A stretch of DNA of 64,000 nt from Priestia megaterium (GCF_023824195.1 NZ_CP085442.1:2146001-2210000), one strand, 5' to 3'. Shown: positions 34,962-44,825, counted from the first letter of the stretch. Notes: a model not told the origin generated them from the letters alone. A program made the numbers and translations.

Positions 34962-35546
34962 GCGTTCAGTGTTCCATTTTTGGCCCTCTGAAGGGGACGT
35001 GTAGGTGTCCATTGAAGAGATAAGCTGTTCGGGAGTATCAGAAATGTTGATTAGACGAATAGCAGAATCCGTAGAAAACCCTTCATCTACGGCATGCTGA
35101 ACCATTTGCATAAGCGGGTTGTAGTAGCCGTTCACATTTAATAACCCTACTGGTTTTTTATGTATACCAATTTGAGCCCAGCAAAGAGCTTCAAACAATT
35201 CTTCAAATGTCCCGAAACCTCCAGGAAGTGCAATATAACCATCAGCTAGCTCGTGCATAGTTGCTTTTCGCTCATGCATGCTCTCTACTTCGATGAGTTC
35301 TGTCAGCGCGGTATGAACAATTTCACCGCTAAACAAACCGCGGGGCATAATACCGATGACTTCGCCTCCATGCTGAAGCATTTCATTTGCGACTTCTCCC
35401 ATCAGACCCATTCGTGAGCCTCCGTAAATCAGCCGGTAGTTTTTCTGGGCCATGTAGCGTCCTAGCGAGACGGCGGCCTCTTTATATTCTGTTTTTATTC
35501 CAGCGCTTGATCCTGCAAACACACAAATTGATTTCAATTGCTTCAC
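34959..35546 (-). CDS. yvdD: LOG-family protein (cytokinin-riboside-monophosphate phosphoribohydrolase-like)
   Basis: A 195-residue Rossmann-fold protein: [10 protein letters not shown] at the start, [10 protein letters not shown] (about 41-50), the catalytic [10 protein letters not shown] and the family motif PGGFGTFEE (about 107-115). LOG proteins cleave nucleoside 5'-monophosphates to base and ribose 5-phosphate; B. subtilis YvdD is the likely equivalent. The start has GGAGTG upstream. Confidence 0.88.
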   Translation of the reverse strand: MKQLKSICVFAGSSAGIKTEYKEAAVSLGRYMAQKNYRLIYGGSRMGLMGEVANEMLQHGGEVIGIMPRGLFSGEIVHTALTELIEVESMHERKATMHELADGYIALPGGFGTFEELFEALCWAQIGIHKKPVGLLNVNGYYNPLMQMVQHAVDEGFSTDSAIRLINISDTPEQLISSMDTYTSPSEGQKWNTER

Positions 35547-35634
35547 TCCTTTGTTTCTTCTCTATATAAGTCTTTTCTGTTTATGAAGAACAAATTCCTT
35601 CTTAATAATTTATGAATTTTCACAATGTCATCGC

Positions 35635-35663
35635 TTGATTATTCTAAAAACTTTGCTTATAAT
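35635..35663 (+). promoter_or_regulatory. Sigma-A promoter of the ACT-domain malic enzyme
   Basis: TTGATT (35635-35640), 17 bases, TATAAT (35658-35663). The expected start is near 35670, giving a leader of about 175 nt. Confidence 0.65.
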
Positions 35664-35691
35664 CAAAGCGAAACGTCTGTTTGAAAGCGTT

Positions 35692-35705
35692 ATCTATTGC
35701 TTTTC
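35692..35705 (+). promoter_or_regulatory. Candidate cre site (CcpA)
   Basis: TGAAAGCGTTATCT agrees with the cre consensus TGWAANCGNTNWCA at every fixed position except the last. It lies about 20-35 bases downstream of the proposed start, where CcpA would act as a roadblock. Confidence 0.6.
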
Positions 35706-35846
35706 TTTTGATGGAAAAGAGAGTAGGTATAGATCTACTTGTAAGATAAGTAGATAACATGGACTTATGAGAAATTTGACTGTTTTAAACGCTTCATTTA
35801 GTAAGCATACGTACTTGCAGGATTAGGACAAGGGGGATATGGGGAT

Positions 35847-37178
35847 ATGCTGAATAATTTAATACGCACATTAATGGTACAAACGCCGACCGTACCGGGA
35901 AACTTAGGAAGAGTAGCAACAGCTATCGGAAATGTTGGAGGAGACATTGGCGAGGTTGAAACCGTTAAAGTAGGACATAACTACACCATGAGAAGCATTA
36001 CGGTTCAAGTAGAAAGTGAAGACCAGCTTGAGGAATTGCTTGAAGCGGTTCGCAGTTTAGAAGGTATTACTTTACATACAGTATCAGATGAAGTTCTTCA
36101 CGCGCATGAAGGCGGTAAAATTCAAATGAAAAGCAAAATGAAAATTGAGTCGATTGCTGACTTAAGAAGAGTGTATACACCAGGTGTAGCAAACGTTTGC
36201 CGTGCTATTCAAGAACAGCCCGACAAAGCTAAAATTTATACGAGCATTGGAAACACGGTTGCGATTGTAACGGATGGTACCGCTATACTAGGATTAGGAA
36301 ATATTGGTCCAGTTGCAGGAATGCCCGTTATGGAAGGAAAAGCTGCGTTATTTGATCAACTTGCCAATGTAAACGCTATCCCCATTTTGTTGAATGTAAA
36401 TGAGCCGGAAGAAATCATTCAAACGGTTAAAAATATTTCACCGGGATTTGGCGGTATTTTACTAGAAGATATAGGGTCGCCTCACTGCTTTGAAATTGAA
36501 GAACGTTTAAAAGAAGAGCTCGATATTCCAGTTATGCATGATGATCAACACGGAACAGCAGTTGTGACGCTAGCAGCAGCTATCTCAGCTTGTCGCAGCA
36601 CAGGTGTGAATTTGAAAGAAGCAAAAGTAGGGCAGATTGGCTTAGGAGCAGCCGGTATCGCTACTTGCAGAATGTTCATGGCTTACGGTGTCAAACAGGT
36701 GATAGGAGCTGATAAGTCTCCTGAAGCGAATGAGCGCTTAGTCAGCTACGGTGGAAAAGTAGCGGATTCGTTAGAAGAGCTTATGGAGAACTGTGATATT
36801 GTTATTGCGACAACAGGTGTACCTGGCCTAATACAAAAAGAATGGATCCGAAAAGGGCAAATCATTCTAGCACTTTCTAATCCAAAGCCAGAAATTGAAC
36901 CTGAAGATGCTCTTGAAGCAGGAGCTATTTACGCTACTGACGGAAGGTCAGTGAATAATGTACTTGGCTTCCCAGGTATTTTCAGAGGAGTGTTAAATGC
37001 GGGGGTGCGCGATATTACGCATACGATGCTTTTAGCTGCAGCTGAAGCCATTGCGAATTCAACGCGTCCAGGCGATTTAGTTCCTCACCCTCTTAATCTA
37101 GCTGTACATGAAGCAGTATCTGAAGCAGTTGAAAGAGCGGCTGTTGTACACGGAGAGAAAGACGGCGTTTATCGATAA
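35847..37178 (+). CDS. mleA: Malic enzyme with N-terminal ACT domain (YqkJ/MleA-like)
   Basis: A 443-residue enzyme. Residues about 1-85 form an ACT regulatory domain ([19 protein letters not shown]), the rest a short-type malic enzyme: [10 protein letters not shown] (about 112), the metal-binding [12 protein letters not shown] and [10 protein letters not shown] (about 233), and the nucleotide motif GLGAAGIA (about 269). It decarboxylates malate to pyruvate. The B. subtilis ACT-bearing member is YqkJ (MleA); YtsJ lacks this domain. Together with maeA it makes two malic enzymes in the window, of different size classes. The cre site suggests glucose repression. Confidence 0.88.
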   Translation: MLNNLIRTLMVQTPTVPGNLGRVATAIGNVGGDIGEVETVKVGHNYTMRSITVQVESEDQLEELLEAVRSLEGITLHTVSDEVLHAHEGGKIQMKSKMKIESIADLRRVYTPGVANVCRAIQEQPDKAKIYTSIGNTVAIVTDGTAILGLGNIGPVAGMPVMEGKAALFDQLANVNAIPILLNVNEPEEIIQTVKNISPGFGGILLEDIGSPHCFEIEERLKEELDIPVMHDDQHGTAVVTLAAAISACRSTGVNLKEAKVGQIGLGAAGIATCRMFMAYGVKQVIGADKSPEANERLVSYGGKVADSLEELMENCDIVIATTGVPGLIQKEWIRKGQIILALSNPKPEIEPEDALEAGAIYATDGRSVNNVLGFPGIFRGVLNAGVRDITHTMLLAAAEAIANSTRPGDLVPHPLNLAVHEAVSEAVERAAVVHGEKDGVYR

Positions 37179-37182
37179 CAAA

Positions 37183-37216
37183 CAAGGCTGCCTCGAAATA
37201 GGCAGCCTTGTTTGTT
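37183..37216 (+). terminator. Terminator after mleA
   Basis: CAAGGCTGCCT / AGGCAGCCTTG with a CGAAAT loop and T-rich tail. Confidence 0.9.
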
Positions 37217-37320
37217 TTTTATCAAAAAATAATAAGAAAATAGCAAACTATGAAACTTTTTTCCTTTTTTAACGTAATATAGTAATAGAGATAGCAAAAA
37301 AGGTAGAGAAAGGAGTTTTT

Positions 37321-37803
37321 ATGGAGTTTGAACATTTAAAGGGCAAATTGCCCCTCGAGGCTAAAAAAGCGATGCGCTGGCAATCCATTTTTACGCATAG
37401 CCTGTGGCTTCTTGCAACAGCGGGTTATTTTCTACTCGTTCATTTTTTTGATTGGTGGTCAATTATTGGATGGATATCAGCTGGACTATTAGTCGTGAGC
37501 TTTATCATATATACAATTATAGCTCCAAATGTATATATGAATGTATATTCATATGAAGTAACAGATACTCAAATTGATGTACAAAGAGGGCTATTCATCT
37601 GGTATCATACGAAAATTCCGCTTGTGAAAGTGCAGCACGTTGAAACTTTGACAGGGCCGATTTTTCGAAAATTTGACTTGGCATCTGTTAAAATCATCAC
37701 AGCAGCCGGAAGCGTCGAAATTCCTGCACTTGTACAAAGAGATGCTGAAGCACTGCGAGAGTATATTGCTAGACTAGCAGAGGTAGATGATGAAGATGAG
37801 TAA
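37321..37803 (+). CDS. ydbS: Bacterial PH-domain membrane protein YdbS
   Basis: A 160-residue protein with two membrane segments (about 24-65) followed by one bacterial PH (bPH2/DUF304) domain (about 70-155; YEVTDTQIDVQRGLFIWYHTKIPLVKVQHVE in two parts). The B. subtilis ydbS-ydbT pair has the same order and is linked to resistance against a bacteriocin (amylocyclicin). It overlaps ydbT by about 17 bases. The start follows AAAGGAG. Confidence 0.88.
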   Translation: MEFEHLKGKLPLEAKKAMRWQSIFTHSLWLLATAGYFLLVHFFDWWSIIGWISAGLLVVSFIIYTIIAPNVYMNVYSYEVTDTQIDVQRGLFIWYHTKIPLVKVQHVETLTGPIFRKFDLASVKIITAAGSVEIPALVQRDAEALREYIARLAEVDDEDE

Positions 37804-39178
37804 GCGGCTGCATCCGCTATATATTGCAATAGCATTTATTGAACATATAAAAAATAATATCCTGCCTTTTGTGTTTGTATTTATTGTCAATCGGCACCTG
37901 TTGTTTACATATTGGTGGGCAACGCTATTAGCGGGAGGCGTAGTCGCTTTATTTGCTTTTTTTACTTGGAGGGAATTTCGTTATGAAGTAACGGAAACGG
38001 AAGTGCGTCTGTATAAAGGGATTTTAAAAAAAGAAAAACGATTTATTCAACGAAATCGCATTCAATCGATTCAGTTAGATCAGCCGTTTGTTTTTAGAAT
38101 TCTTCGCTTAGCCCGGCTTCGTATTGACACGGCCAGCAGTGGTACGGATGCTGAAATTGATTTATCTGGTATTTCACTAAAAGAAGCGCACCATCTTAAA
38201 GATACGTTAAAGCTGTCAGGAAGTCAGCCGGAAATAAGGGAAAAAAGTCCTGAACGTACGATGAAAGTTTCGGTGAAACAGCTGGCGTTAGCTGCTGCGT
38301 TTTCCGGGAATTTTGGCTATATATTTGCTGCTCTTGGTTTTCTCTATCAGTATATTGATACGTATATCAACCGCTGGGTGAAGACAGCTTACGAAGAAGT
38401 GATTCACCAATCGATGCTTGGTTTAGTTGTATTAGTGGCTGTAATTGTGGTGTTTGCTTATTTGCTGTCTATCGTTTTATATGTGATACGATTTGGCGGT
38501 TTTACAGTGGAACGCTACGATCATTATCTACATATTAAATACGGACTGTTAAATAAGAAATCCCTTACGATTCCTTTTCATAAAATACAGGCTGTTACGA
38601 TAGAGGAAGGGTTGGTTCGACGCTTATTTGGATGGTCTGCCGTTTCGTTAAACGTCGTAACCTCTGATTTAAAAGAAAAAGTTTATTTGCACCCGTTTAT
38701 CCAGCAAAAAGAGATTTCAGCATTAATGAACGTATATGTGCCGCACTATGAATATATAAAGTGTCCAAGAAATACAGCTATTCAATATGCATGGTACCCA
38801 TTACTAGTACCGCTCTTGTTATTTGCAGCGGCAGGGATTGGCATCAGTTTTTGGAAATCACTGTTTGTGTGGGTTATTGCCATGCTATGCCTCGCATACG
38901 TACTTATTCACTGGTTGGGCTATCGCCAAGGCGGCTTGATGATGAACGATGTATTTGTCAGTATTCGATCGCAGTTTTTAACACGAAAAACAACGATTAT
39001 TAGAAGAAAGAAAGTGGAAGAAATTGAGGTGTTTGCAGGCACCTTTTTATGGAAAAAAGGATACCGGAAAGTGAAAATTTCAACTATGGGTACAAGCGGC
39101 AGCTATAAGTCGGGATATTTTCCATTTGAGATTTGGCATCCTATCTTTCTGCGAGCTGCTTCGTCTAAAAAGGCATGA
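37787..39178 (+). CDS. ydbT: Bacterial PH-domain membrane protein YdbT
   Basis: A 463-residue protein with several membrane segments (near 20-60, 165-240 and 340-380) and three bPH2 domains: YEVTETEVRLYKGILKKEKRF (first 20 shown: about 67), YDHYLHIKYGLLNKKSL (about 248) and VSIRSQFLTRKTTIIRRKKV (about 395). It forms a conserved pair with YdbS. Two in-frame starts (37787, 37796) lie inside the ydbS 3' end, indicating translational coupling. Confidence 0.87.
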   Translation: MMKMSKRLHPLYIAIAFIEHIKNNILPFVFVFIVNRHLLFTYWWATLLAGGVVALFAFFTWREFRYEVTETEVRLYKGILKKEKRFIQRNRIQSIQLDQPFVFRILRLARLRIDTASSGTDAEIDLSGISLKEAHHLKDTLKLSGSQPEIREKSPERTMKVSVKQLALAAAFSGNFGYIFAALGFLYQYIDTYINRWVKTAYEEVIHQSMLGLVVLVAVIVVFAYLLSIVLYVIRFGGFTVERYDHYLHIKYGLLNKKSLTIPFHKIQAVTIEEGLVRRLFGWSAVSLNVVTSDLKEKVYLHPFIQQKEISALMNVYVPHYEYIKCPRNTAIQYAWYPLLVPLLLFAAAGIGISFWKSLFVWVIAMLCLAYVLIHWLGYRQGGLMMNDVFVSIRSQFLTRKTTIIRRKKVEEIEVFAGTFLWKKGYRKVKISTMGTSGSYKSGYFPFEIWHPIFLRAASSKKA

Positions 39179-39206
39179 AGAACATCATTGTTCTCCATGC
39201 CTTTTG
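39169..39206. terminator. Bidirectional terminator
   Basis: AAAAGGCATG ... CATGCCTTTT with inner AGAACA / TGTTCT pairing, overlapping the ydbT stop and facing dsdA. Confidence 0.85.
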
Positions 39207-39209
39207 ACG

Positions 39210-40568
39210 TTATTTATTCTTTAACTTTTTTCCTTGCTCGTAATAACGATTCATCACATCAGCAGGCACCATACTTCCTCCAGTTGACCATACAAGGTGA
39301 GTAGCTTTTGACATATCGTTTTCTAGTCCTTGCGCTTGTATATAGGAAGATCCGCTTTCCATCAGGTGAAGAGGCCCTTGTAAACCAGCCGCTGCTGAAG
39401 GTTCTATATACATATTTTCACGATTGGCTAGCTCATAAATAAATCGGAAAAGCTGATCATCTTCTACGGTATAAATTCCACTAATAAGCGATTTTATCGT
39501 TTCGCCCACAAAGCTAGATGGCCTTCCTACAGCTAGTCCATCGGCAGCTGTTACGTTATCAAGTCCAATATCCGTAACGGAAATGCCATCATGCAGCTCG
39601 GTCATTAAGCCAAGCAGCATGCAAGGAGAGTGAGTAGGTTCAGCAAAAAAGCAGTGAACGTGATCACCGTATATTGCTTTTAATCCAAACGTAATACCGC
39701 CAGGACCCCCGCCTACTCCGCAAGGTAAATAGACAAATAAAGGGTGTTCGGCGTCTACTTGAATCCGCAGCTCGGCTAGCTGCTTTTCCAAATGTAAAGC
39801 AGCCACGGAATAACCAAGAAATAAATCTCTAGACTGCTCATCGTCAATAAAATGACAGGTAGGGTCTGCTTCGGCTTGCTTTCGTCCTTCTTCCACGGCT
39901 TTTCCGTAGTCAGACTGATATTCAATAACGGTTACACCTTTAGAACGAAGCAGATCTTTTTTCCATTTTTTAGCGTCCGCTGACATATGGACAGTGACAT
40001 TAAAGCCGAGAGTGGCGCTCATAATACCAATGCTTAAACCTAAATTACCGGTAGATCCTACTGCAATAGAATAAGAAGAAAATAACTTTTTACATCGTTC
40101 TTCCGTTAGAAGAGCGTAGCTGTCTTCCTCCGTAAGCAGTCCTTCTTTGATAGCAAGACTTTCAGCAAATTTTAATACTTCATAAATGCCGCCTCTTGCT
40201 TTAATAGAACCTGATATGGGAAGGTCATGATCGCATTTCATCAGTAATTTTCCTTGCAACTTGTTATTCATTTGTTGATTTAAATAGTCTTTCATATATG
40301 TAATTTCTTGAAGAGGTGATTCAATTATTCCTTGTGATGCTTTCAGCTCCGGAAAAGCGATTTGAAGAAAAGAAGAAAAGCGAGAAAGTCGCTCTTTTGC
40401 ATCTTTTATATCTTTGGTATGTAAAGAAAGAGACGAAAGTGCTTTTTGAGCAGGTTTTATATAAGGATTTATCCAAAGTATTTCCTGTTTATTGATTAAA
40501 GGTGTTAATAAAGGATATTCACGCATCCATGTAGCAAGGGGTTTTTGGTGAAATAAATGTGTTGTCAT
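39210..40568 (-). CDS. dsdA: D-serine dehydratase (ammonia-lyase)
   Basis: A 452-residue PLP enzyme of fold type II. The PLP Lys is in [13 protein letters not shown] (about 115-127), the phosphate loop is [11 protein letters not shown] (about 166-176), and GVGGGPGG lies near 280. It converts D-serine to pyruvate and ammonia, removing a toxic D-amino acid. Length and motifs match DsdA. The ATG at 40568 has AAAGGAG at ideal spacing. Confidence 0.93.
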   Translation of the reverse strand: MTTHLFHQKPLATWMREYPLLTPLINKQEILWINPYIKPAQKALSSLSLHTKDIKDAKERLSRFSSFLQIAFPELKASQGIIESPLQEITYMKDYLNQQMNNKLQGKLLMKCDHDLPISGSIKARGGIYEVLKFAESLAIKEGLLTEEDSYALLTEERCKKLFSSYSIAVGSTGNLGLSIGIMSATLGFNVTVHMSADAKKWKKDLLRSKGVTVIEYQSDYGKAVEEGRKQAEADPTCHFIDDEQSRDLFLGYSVAALHLEKQLAELRIQVDAEHPLFVYLPCGVGGGPGGITFGLKAIYGDHVHCFFAEPTHSPCMLLGLMTELHDGISVTDIGLDNVTAADGLAVGRPSSFVGETIKSLISGIYTVEDDQLFRFIYELANRENMYIEPSAAAGLQGPLHLMESGSSYIQAQGLENDMSKATHLVWSTGGSMVPADVMNRYYEQGKKLKNK

Positions 40569-40731
40569 AAAGGCTCCTTTCGCAATATGTTATTTCCTTT
40601 ATACGTATAGTATCAAGAATAGGAGAAGTTGAAAATGAAAATATCAAAAAGCAGAAAGCACATTTTAACCACCTCTTGTATACTAATAAAGATAATCTAT
40701 ACAACTGCATAGAAAAAAAGGAGAGGAATTC

Positions 40732-40941
40732 ATGGCATTTTCAGGAGATGATAGCAGATGTCCTATCTGCGGAGAAAAAAATAACTGTGCTTCTATACAA
40801 GGCAGAGAAATAGAAAAGTGTTGGTGCATGCAGAAAGTTTTTACTCCTGATCTGTTTAAACAAATTCCTTTAGAAAGCAGAGGAAAAGCATGTGTATGTG
40901 TCAAATGCGTTGGGAGACAGAAGAAAGAAGGTGAGGATTAA
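40732..40941 (+). CDS. Cysteine-rich CWC-family small protein
   Basis: A 69-residue protein with eight cysteines: CPICGEKNNC near the start, CWC (about 31-33) and the closing CVCVKC. The CxxC...CWC...C.CxxC layout is that of the CWC family, presumed to bind zinc. The ribosome binding site is AAAGGAGAGG. It ends one base before the kinase start codon, so the two are co-translated. Confidence 0.8.
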   Translation: MAFSGDDSRCPICGEKNNCASIQGREIEKCWCMQKVFTPDLFKQIPLESRGKACVCVKCVGRQKKEGED

Positions 40942-40942
40942 C

Positions 40943-41881
40943 TTGAAAAAAGGAATTATTTCATACGGTGAGGCATTTATTGATTTTATCGCGAAAAACG
41001 AATCTAACACTAGCTTTGACCCTTTTTTAGGAGGCACAACCGTTAATGTAGCAGTCGGAGTTCAGAAGTTAGGAGCAAAAGCATATTATATCTGCAAGTT
41101 AGGCAGTGATGAAACAAGTGATTTTGTAAGAAAGAAACTTTTAAGTGAAGGAGTAAATCAAAGCGGCTGTGTAATATCGGAGACTAAAAAAGTTTGTGAA
41201 GTGTATGTACATAAAAGTAAAGAAGGAGATCGTTACTTCCATTCCTACATAGATTCTACACCTCATGAGCAAGTGTATAAACATGAGCTGCGGGAATCTT
41301 TATTTGAGGAGGCAGCGATTTTTTATTTTGGATCAGGTACGTTGTTTCAGCCGATTTCTCAGGAAACTACAAAAGAAGCTGTGAAGCTCGCAAAAAAACA
41401 TCGTATGCTTGTAGCTTTTGATCCAAATCTTCGAATGAAAAGATGGAAAAGTGAAGAAGCATGTAGAAATATCGTGACACCGTTTTTGTACGAAACAGAC
41501 ATTTTGAAAATCTCTCAAGATGAGCTTCTATTTTTGATGAATTCAGCAGACCTGACAGAAAGTCTAGAAAAACTGAGAGCGTATCATGTTCCGTACGTAT
41601 GGGTCACTCAAGGAGAAAACGGCGCAGTAGTCGTTACTGCAAATCAAACGCTGCATGTGAGTGCAAAAGAAGTGCAGGCGATAGACACGACGGGAGCGGG
41701 TGATGCATTTATGGCAGGCATTTTATGGTGTGTTCACATAAAAGGGTTACCTGAAAGTGAGGAGTCACGGAAGCAGTACACAATGTTTACTAATGCGTTA
41801 GGTGGAGCAGTTTCGGCAAGGTACGGAGGAATGATTTCGCTTAAAGCAAAAGATGTATCTAGTATAAAAGCAGGTAGCTGA
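40943..41881 (+). CDS. PfkB-family carbohydrate kinase (fructokinase-like)
   Basis: A 312-residue ribokinase-fold enzyme: GEAFIDFI near the start, the substrate GG motif LGGTTVNVAVG (about 31), and the ATP/anion-hole signature DTTGAGDAFMAG (about 250-261) with catalytic Asp. It probably phosphorylates fructose or a similar sugar; specificity cannot be read. The start is TTG 40943 behind AAGGTGAGG, immediately after the CWC gene; the longer frame from 40892 lies inside that gene. Confidence 0.82.
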   Translation: MKKGIISYGEAFIDFIAKNESNTSFDPFLGGTTVNVAVGVQKLGAKAYYICKLGSDETSDFVRKKLLSEGVNQSGCVISETKKVCEVYVHKSKEGDRYFHSYIDSTPHEQVYKHELRESLFEEAAIFYFGSGTLFQPISQETTKEAVKLAKKHRMLVAFDPNLRMKRWKSEEACRNIVTPFLYETDILKISQDELLFLMNSADLTESLEKLRAYHVPYVWVTQGENGAVVVTANQTLHVSAKEVQAIDTTGAGDAFMAGILWCVHIKGLPESEESRKQYTMFTNALGGAVSARYGGMISLKAKDVSSIKAGS

Positions 41882-41897
41882 TAGCTACCTGCTTTTG
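41867..41897. terminator. Bidirectional terminator
   Basis: AAAAGCAGGTAGCT / AGCTACCTGCTTTT, loop GAT, spanning the kinase stop codon and facing ctaB. Confidence 0.88.
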
Positions 41898-41905
41898 AAA
41901 GTTTA

Positions 41906-42823
41906 TTATTTGAAAAATGACAGTATAATCATAAGGGCAAAAATAATCGTAAGGTGGTTCAATGAGAACACAAACATTAAAGTGGCCCATTTTGTATCTT
42001 CTAATTTTTTAAATCCAACAATCCCAAGAAGCATCCACACTAGTGTTAAACCGAACATTGTAAATGCGATAATTTTACTAAACGATAAAAATAAGAAAGA
42101 TGCCGCTAGTAAAATAACTAGGTATACAAGGGTTTGGACTTTGGAACGACGGATACCTTTTACTACAGGAAGCATTGGTACACCTGCGGCTTTATATTCC
42201 TCAAGTCTTCTAATCGCAATAGCGTAGAAGTGAGGAGGCTGCCATAAAAACATAAATACAAACAATCCAATTGCTACCGGATGAAATAAGTCTGGTGAAA
42301 TAGCGGCCCAGCCAATGATTGGAGGCATAGCTCCAGAAATACTTCCGACTTCGGTATTATAAATGGTTGTACGTTTTGTAAGCATAGTATAAGGCACTAC
42401 ATAAAAGAAAAATCCTAAAATACCCATGATCGCGGCCATGTTAGAAACTAAAAATAAAATACCTACACCGATAACAAATAAAGCCAGTCCTAACCATAGA
42501 GCAAATTTAGGGTTGACCGCTCCTGTTACCGTCGGTCTGTCTTTCGTACGTTTCATGATCGCATCAATATCACGGTCATAGAAGTTATTAACTGCCCCAG
42601 CTCCTCCTACGACAAAGGATGTCCCAATTAAAGCCAAAATAATGATAGGAATTTGTGTCACAAAGCTTAAGTCATTAACAGCAATTGCGAGACAAAGCCC
42701 GGCAACCATTCCTAGTGAGTTCGATTTAATAATCCCAGTTTTTATAATAGCACTGATTACTTCCCGGGAAAAATACTGATTGATAGGAAGTGATTCCTTT
42801 GTGATAACTTCGGTATTTTTCAC
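41906..42823 (-). CDS. ctaB: Protoheme IX farnesyltransferase (heme O synthase)
   Basis: A 305-residue UbiA-type prenyltransferase with about nine membrane segments. The first Asp-rich motif NNFYDRDIDAIMKRTKDRPT (about 81-100) and the second region around IRRLEEYKAAGVPMLPV are diagnostic. It adds a farnesyl group to heme B, giving heme O for terminal oxidases. The start is GTG 42823 behind AAGGAG. No other cta gene is adjacent, whereas in many Bacillus ctaA/ctaB head the cytochrome oxidase cluster. Confidence 0.92.
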   Translation of the reverse strand: MKNTEVITKESLPINQYFSREVISAIIKTGIIKSNSLGMVAGLCLAIAVNDLSFVTQIPIIILALIGTSFVVGGAGAVNNFYDRDIDAIMKRTKDRPTVTGAVNPKFALWLGLALFVIGVGILFLVSNMAAIMGILGFFFYVVPYTMLTKRTTIYNTEVGSISGAMPPIIGWAAISPDLFHPVAIGLFVFMFLWQPPHFYAIAIRRLEEYKAAGVPMLPVVKGIRRSKVQTLVYLVILLAASFLFLSFSKIIAFTMFGLTLVWMLLGIVGFKKLEDTKWATLMFVFSLNHLTIIFALMIILSFFK

Positions 42824-43120
42824 AGCAATTCTCCTTTTTGAGCTTATTCTTGCATGAATAAACCTAATCTTTATTAATCAACTAAACTATTTTAACAAAA
42901 AAATATCGTAATTACATCAAGGTTGCTCGTAAAATTTGTTAACATTCCTTGAACTTTTTAAAAAAACAAAGAATAATGTCGAATTACCAATTAAAAATAA
43001 GTACATCCTTTATTATAAGATAAAAATGGAATGCTTAAAAATGAAAATTTTGACTATCTGGTGAACTTTTAACGAGCAAGAAACTCGAACTTAATCGTAC
43101 CATATTTATTGGTAATTGCA

Positions 43121-43137
43121 ATCACATAGTATGTGAT
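43121..43137. promoter_or_regulatory. Palindrome upstream of the PGA-hydrolase-like gene
   Basis: ATCACAT-AGT-ATGTGAT, perfect 7-bp arms, about 75 bases before the gene. Possible operator. The surrounding 42824-43211 region is AT-rich without any gene seen. Confidence 0.4.
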
Positions 43138-43211
43138 GAAAGAAAAGATGTGGTACATTAAAGAAAGGACTAATAAGTTTATTTACTATGTCTTATTCAC
43201 AAGGAGGATAT

Positions 43212-43829
43212 ATGATGCCAGATAAATATGCTAGCTTCTCTGAACTTGCCTCTTATGAAGTATACAACCAAGACTACAAAATTCAGTTTGAAATCAGACC
43301 TTCTAACATTATTATGCTTGCGATACACGGCGGAGGTATCGAAACTGGAACATCCGAACTTGCTGTTGGCCTAGCAGGAAACGAATACTCGTACTATATA
43401 TTTGAAGGGTTAAAGAAATCAGGAAATGCCGACCTTCATATCACATCCACTCATTTTGATGAACCTCATGCGCTAACTATTATATCGAAAGAAGACTATG
43501 CAGTATCTTTTCATGGATACAATGATAAAAGTGAAAAACACACTAAAATCGGCGGTGCTGACAAAACGTTAAGGTCCAAAATACATGAAGCGCTTGTTTC
43601 CAAAGGTTTTAGTACAGAAATTTTATCAGATCAAGACCCTTTTTCCGGTACAAGCCCTAGAAATATAACCAATAAAACAGCTAGGCGGATGGGTGTGCAA
43701 ATTGAGATAAGTAAAGCGCAAAGAGAAGCTTTTTTTGCAACTAACACGAGAAATGAACGTAAAAATTCTAAAACCCAGGAATTTTTTGAGTATATATCAG
43801 CTATTAGAAGTGCATTTCCTCTTAGATAA
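43212..43829 (+). CDS. Poly-gamma-glutamate hydrolase family protein (PghP/YjqB-like)
   Basis: About 205 residues. Zinc-peptidase-like motifs are visible: MLAIHGGGIETGTSE (about 34-48, His and Glu ligands), SFHGYN (about 103) and VQIEIS (about 173). This is the family of the phage enzyme PghP and B. subtilis YjqB, which cleave gamma-linked polyglutamate. No signal peptide is present, as in phage relatives. The start is ATG 43212 or 43215, both behind AAGGAGG. No phage or capsule genes adjoin it. Confidence 0.8.
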   Translation: MMPDKYASFSELASYEVYNQDYKIQFEIRPSNIIMLAIHGGGIETGTSELAVGLAGNEYSYYIFEGLKKSGNADLHITSTHFDEPHALTIISKEDYAVSFHGYNDKSEKHTKIGGADKTLRSKIHEALVSKGFSTEILSDQDPFSGTSPRNITNKTARRMGVQIEISKAQREAFFATNTRNERKNSKTQEFFEYISAIRSAFPLR

Positions 43830-43924
43830 ATCAGATACGTTTAGTATTTATTAAACAGGTTAGATTTATTACGGACATGTTTGTGGTATACATATAGTAA
43901 CTACATATACTGGAGGAGATAATC

Positions 43925-44101
43925 ATGAAAACATTTGACCAAGAAGATACCCTAGAACGTCTCAAAGCCTCTTATCGATATTTAAAAAGCGTAGACGTAC
44001 GGGGAATCAGCACATTAGATGATCAAAAACGAGCAGAAGCTGTGCAGTTAATCGAAGAGATTGGTCTTAAAATATCAGAAATGCGTGTGAAAGTAGAGTG
44101 A
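43925..44101 (+). CDS. Small protein of 58 residues, unknown function
   Basis: ATG 43925 is preceded by TGGAGGAG, with an open frame to TGA 44099-44101. The product starts MKTFDQEDTLERLKASYRYL, is charged and almost wholly helical, and has no membrane segment or cysteine. A terminator follows at once. Family not recognised, but the ribosome binding site and terminator argue for a real gene. Confidence 0.65.
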   Translation: MKTFDQEDTLERLKASYRYLKSVDVRGISTLDDQKRAEAVQLIEEIGLKISEMRVKVE

Positions 44102-44106
44102 GAAAA

Positions 44107-44141
44107 AAGAGAAGGACATCTGTCCTTCTTTCTCTTTTTCA
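44107..44141 (+). terminator. Terminator after the 58-residue gene
   Basis: GAAGGACA / TGTCCTTC with flanking AAAGA / TCTTT pairs, then a T-run. Confidence 0.75.
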
Positions 44142-44165
44142 ACAACTATAAACAGGAGATTGACC

Positions 44166-44774
44166 ATGAATGAGCAATATTATGACGCTTTATTAAATAT
44201 AAAAACAACGGGAGAACAAAAGGGATTTAATGATTCATTTCATTACCATCGTTATGAACCCACGCCTTATAGTGCATTAGAAACACTTTTCACTCAGTAT
44301 GAGCTAACAAGCAGCGATAGAATTGTTGACTTCGGGTGTGGAAAAGGAAGGCTGAATTTTTATGTGAACTACCTATGCAATGCCACCGCTGTAGGGGTAG
44401 AAATGAACGAGCACTTTTATGAGCAGGCCATAGATAATCAGAGGCGCTATTTAAAAAAAGCCAAGGGCCGCAAACATCATATTCATTTTCAGTGTTGTTT
44501 AGCCCAGAAATATAAGATTCATCCACTAGACAACTGCTTTTATTTTTTTAATCCTTTTTCAGTTCAAATTTTTATCCAAGTAGTGAACAATATTTTGCTT
44601 TCGTGGGAAGAGAATAAGCGCGAGATTGATTTGATTTTATATTATAGTTCGGAGGATTATCTTCATCATCTCGAAAAACACCCTTCTTTCATTTTAAAAG
44701 AAGAAGTAATGCTGCCAGAGTTGGATCGTAAAAACCCATATGAACGGTTTTTGATTTATAAAGTAGCTTATTAA
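44166..44774 (+). CDS. SAM-dependent methyltransferase
   Basis: A 202-residue class I methyltransferase: the SAM loop VDFGCGKGRLNFY (about 53-65), the acidic residue in VGVEMNEH (about 76) and CFYFFNPFS at the motif IV position (about 123). The NPF motif resembles methyltransferases acting on amino or amide nitrogen, but the substrate is unknown. The start at 44166 follows AGGAG; the earlier TTG at 44160 is too close to it. Confidence 0.8.
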   Translation: MNEQYYDALLNIKTTGEQKGFNDSFHYHRYEPTPYSALETLFTQYELTSSDRIVDFGCGKGRLNFYVNYLCNATAVGVEMNEHFYEQAIDNQRRYLKKAKGRKHHIHFQCCLAQKYKIHPLDNCFYFFNPFSVQIFIQVVNNILLSWEENKREIDLILYYSSEDYLHHLEKHPSFILKEEVMLPELDRKNPYERFLIYKVAY

Positions 44775-44825
44775 GACGACTTATTTACTATTTGATAAAG
44801 CTGTATCGTGCTGGTTCTATTTAAC

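Noticed and set aside
41895..42227. 110-codon forward frame opposite ctaB
   Set aside because: Antisense shadow of a clear UbiA-family gene; composition is not protein-like and no ribosome binding site.
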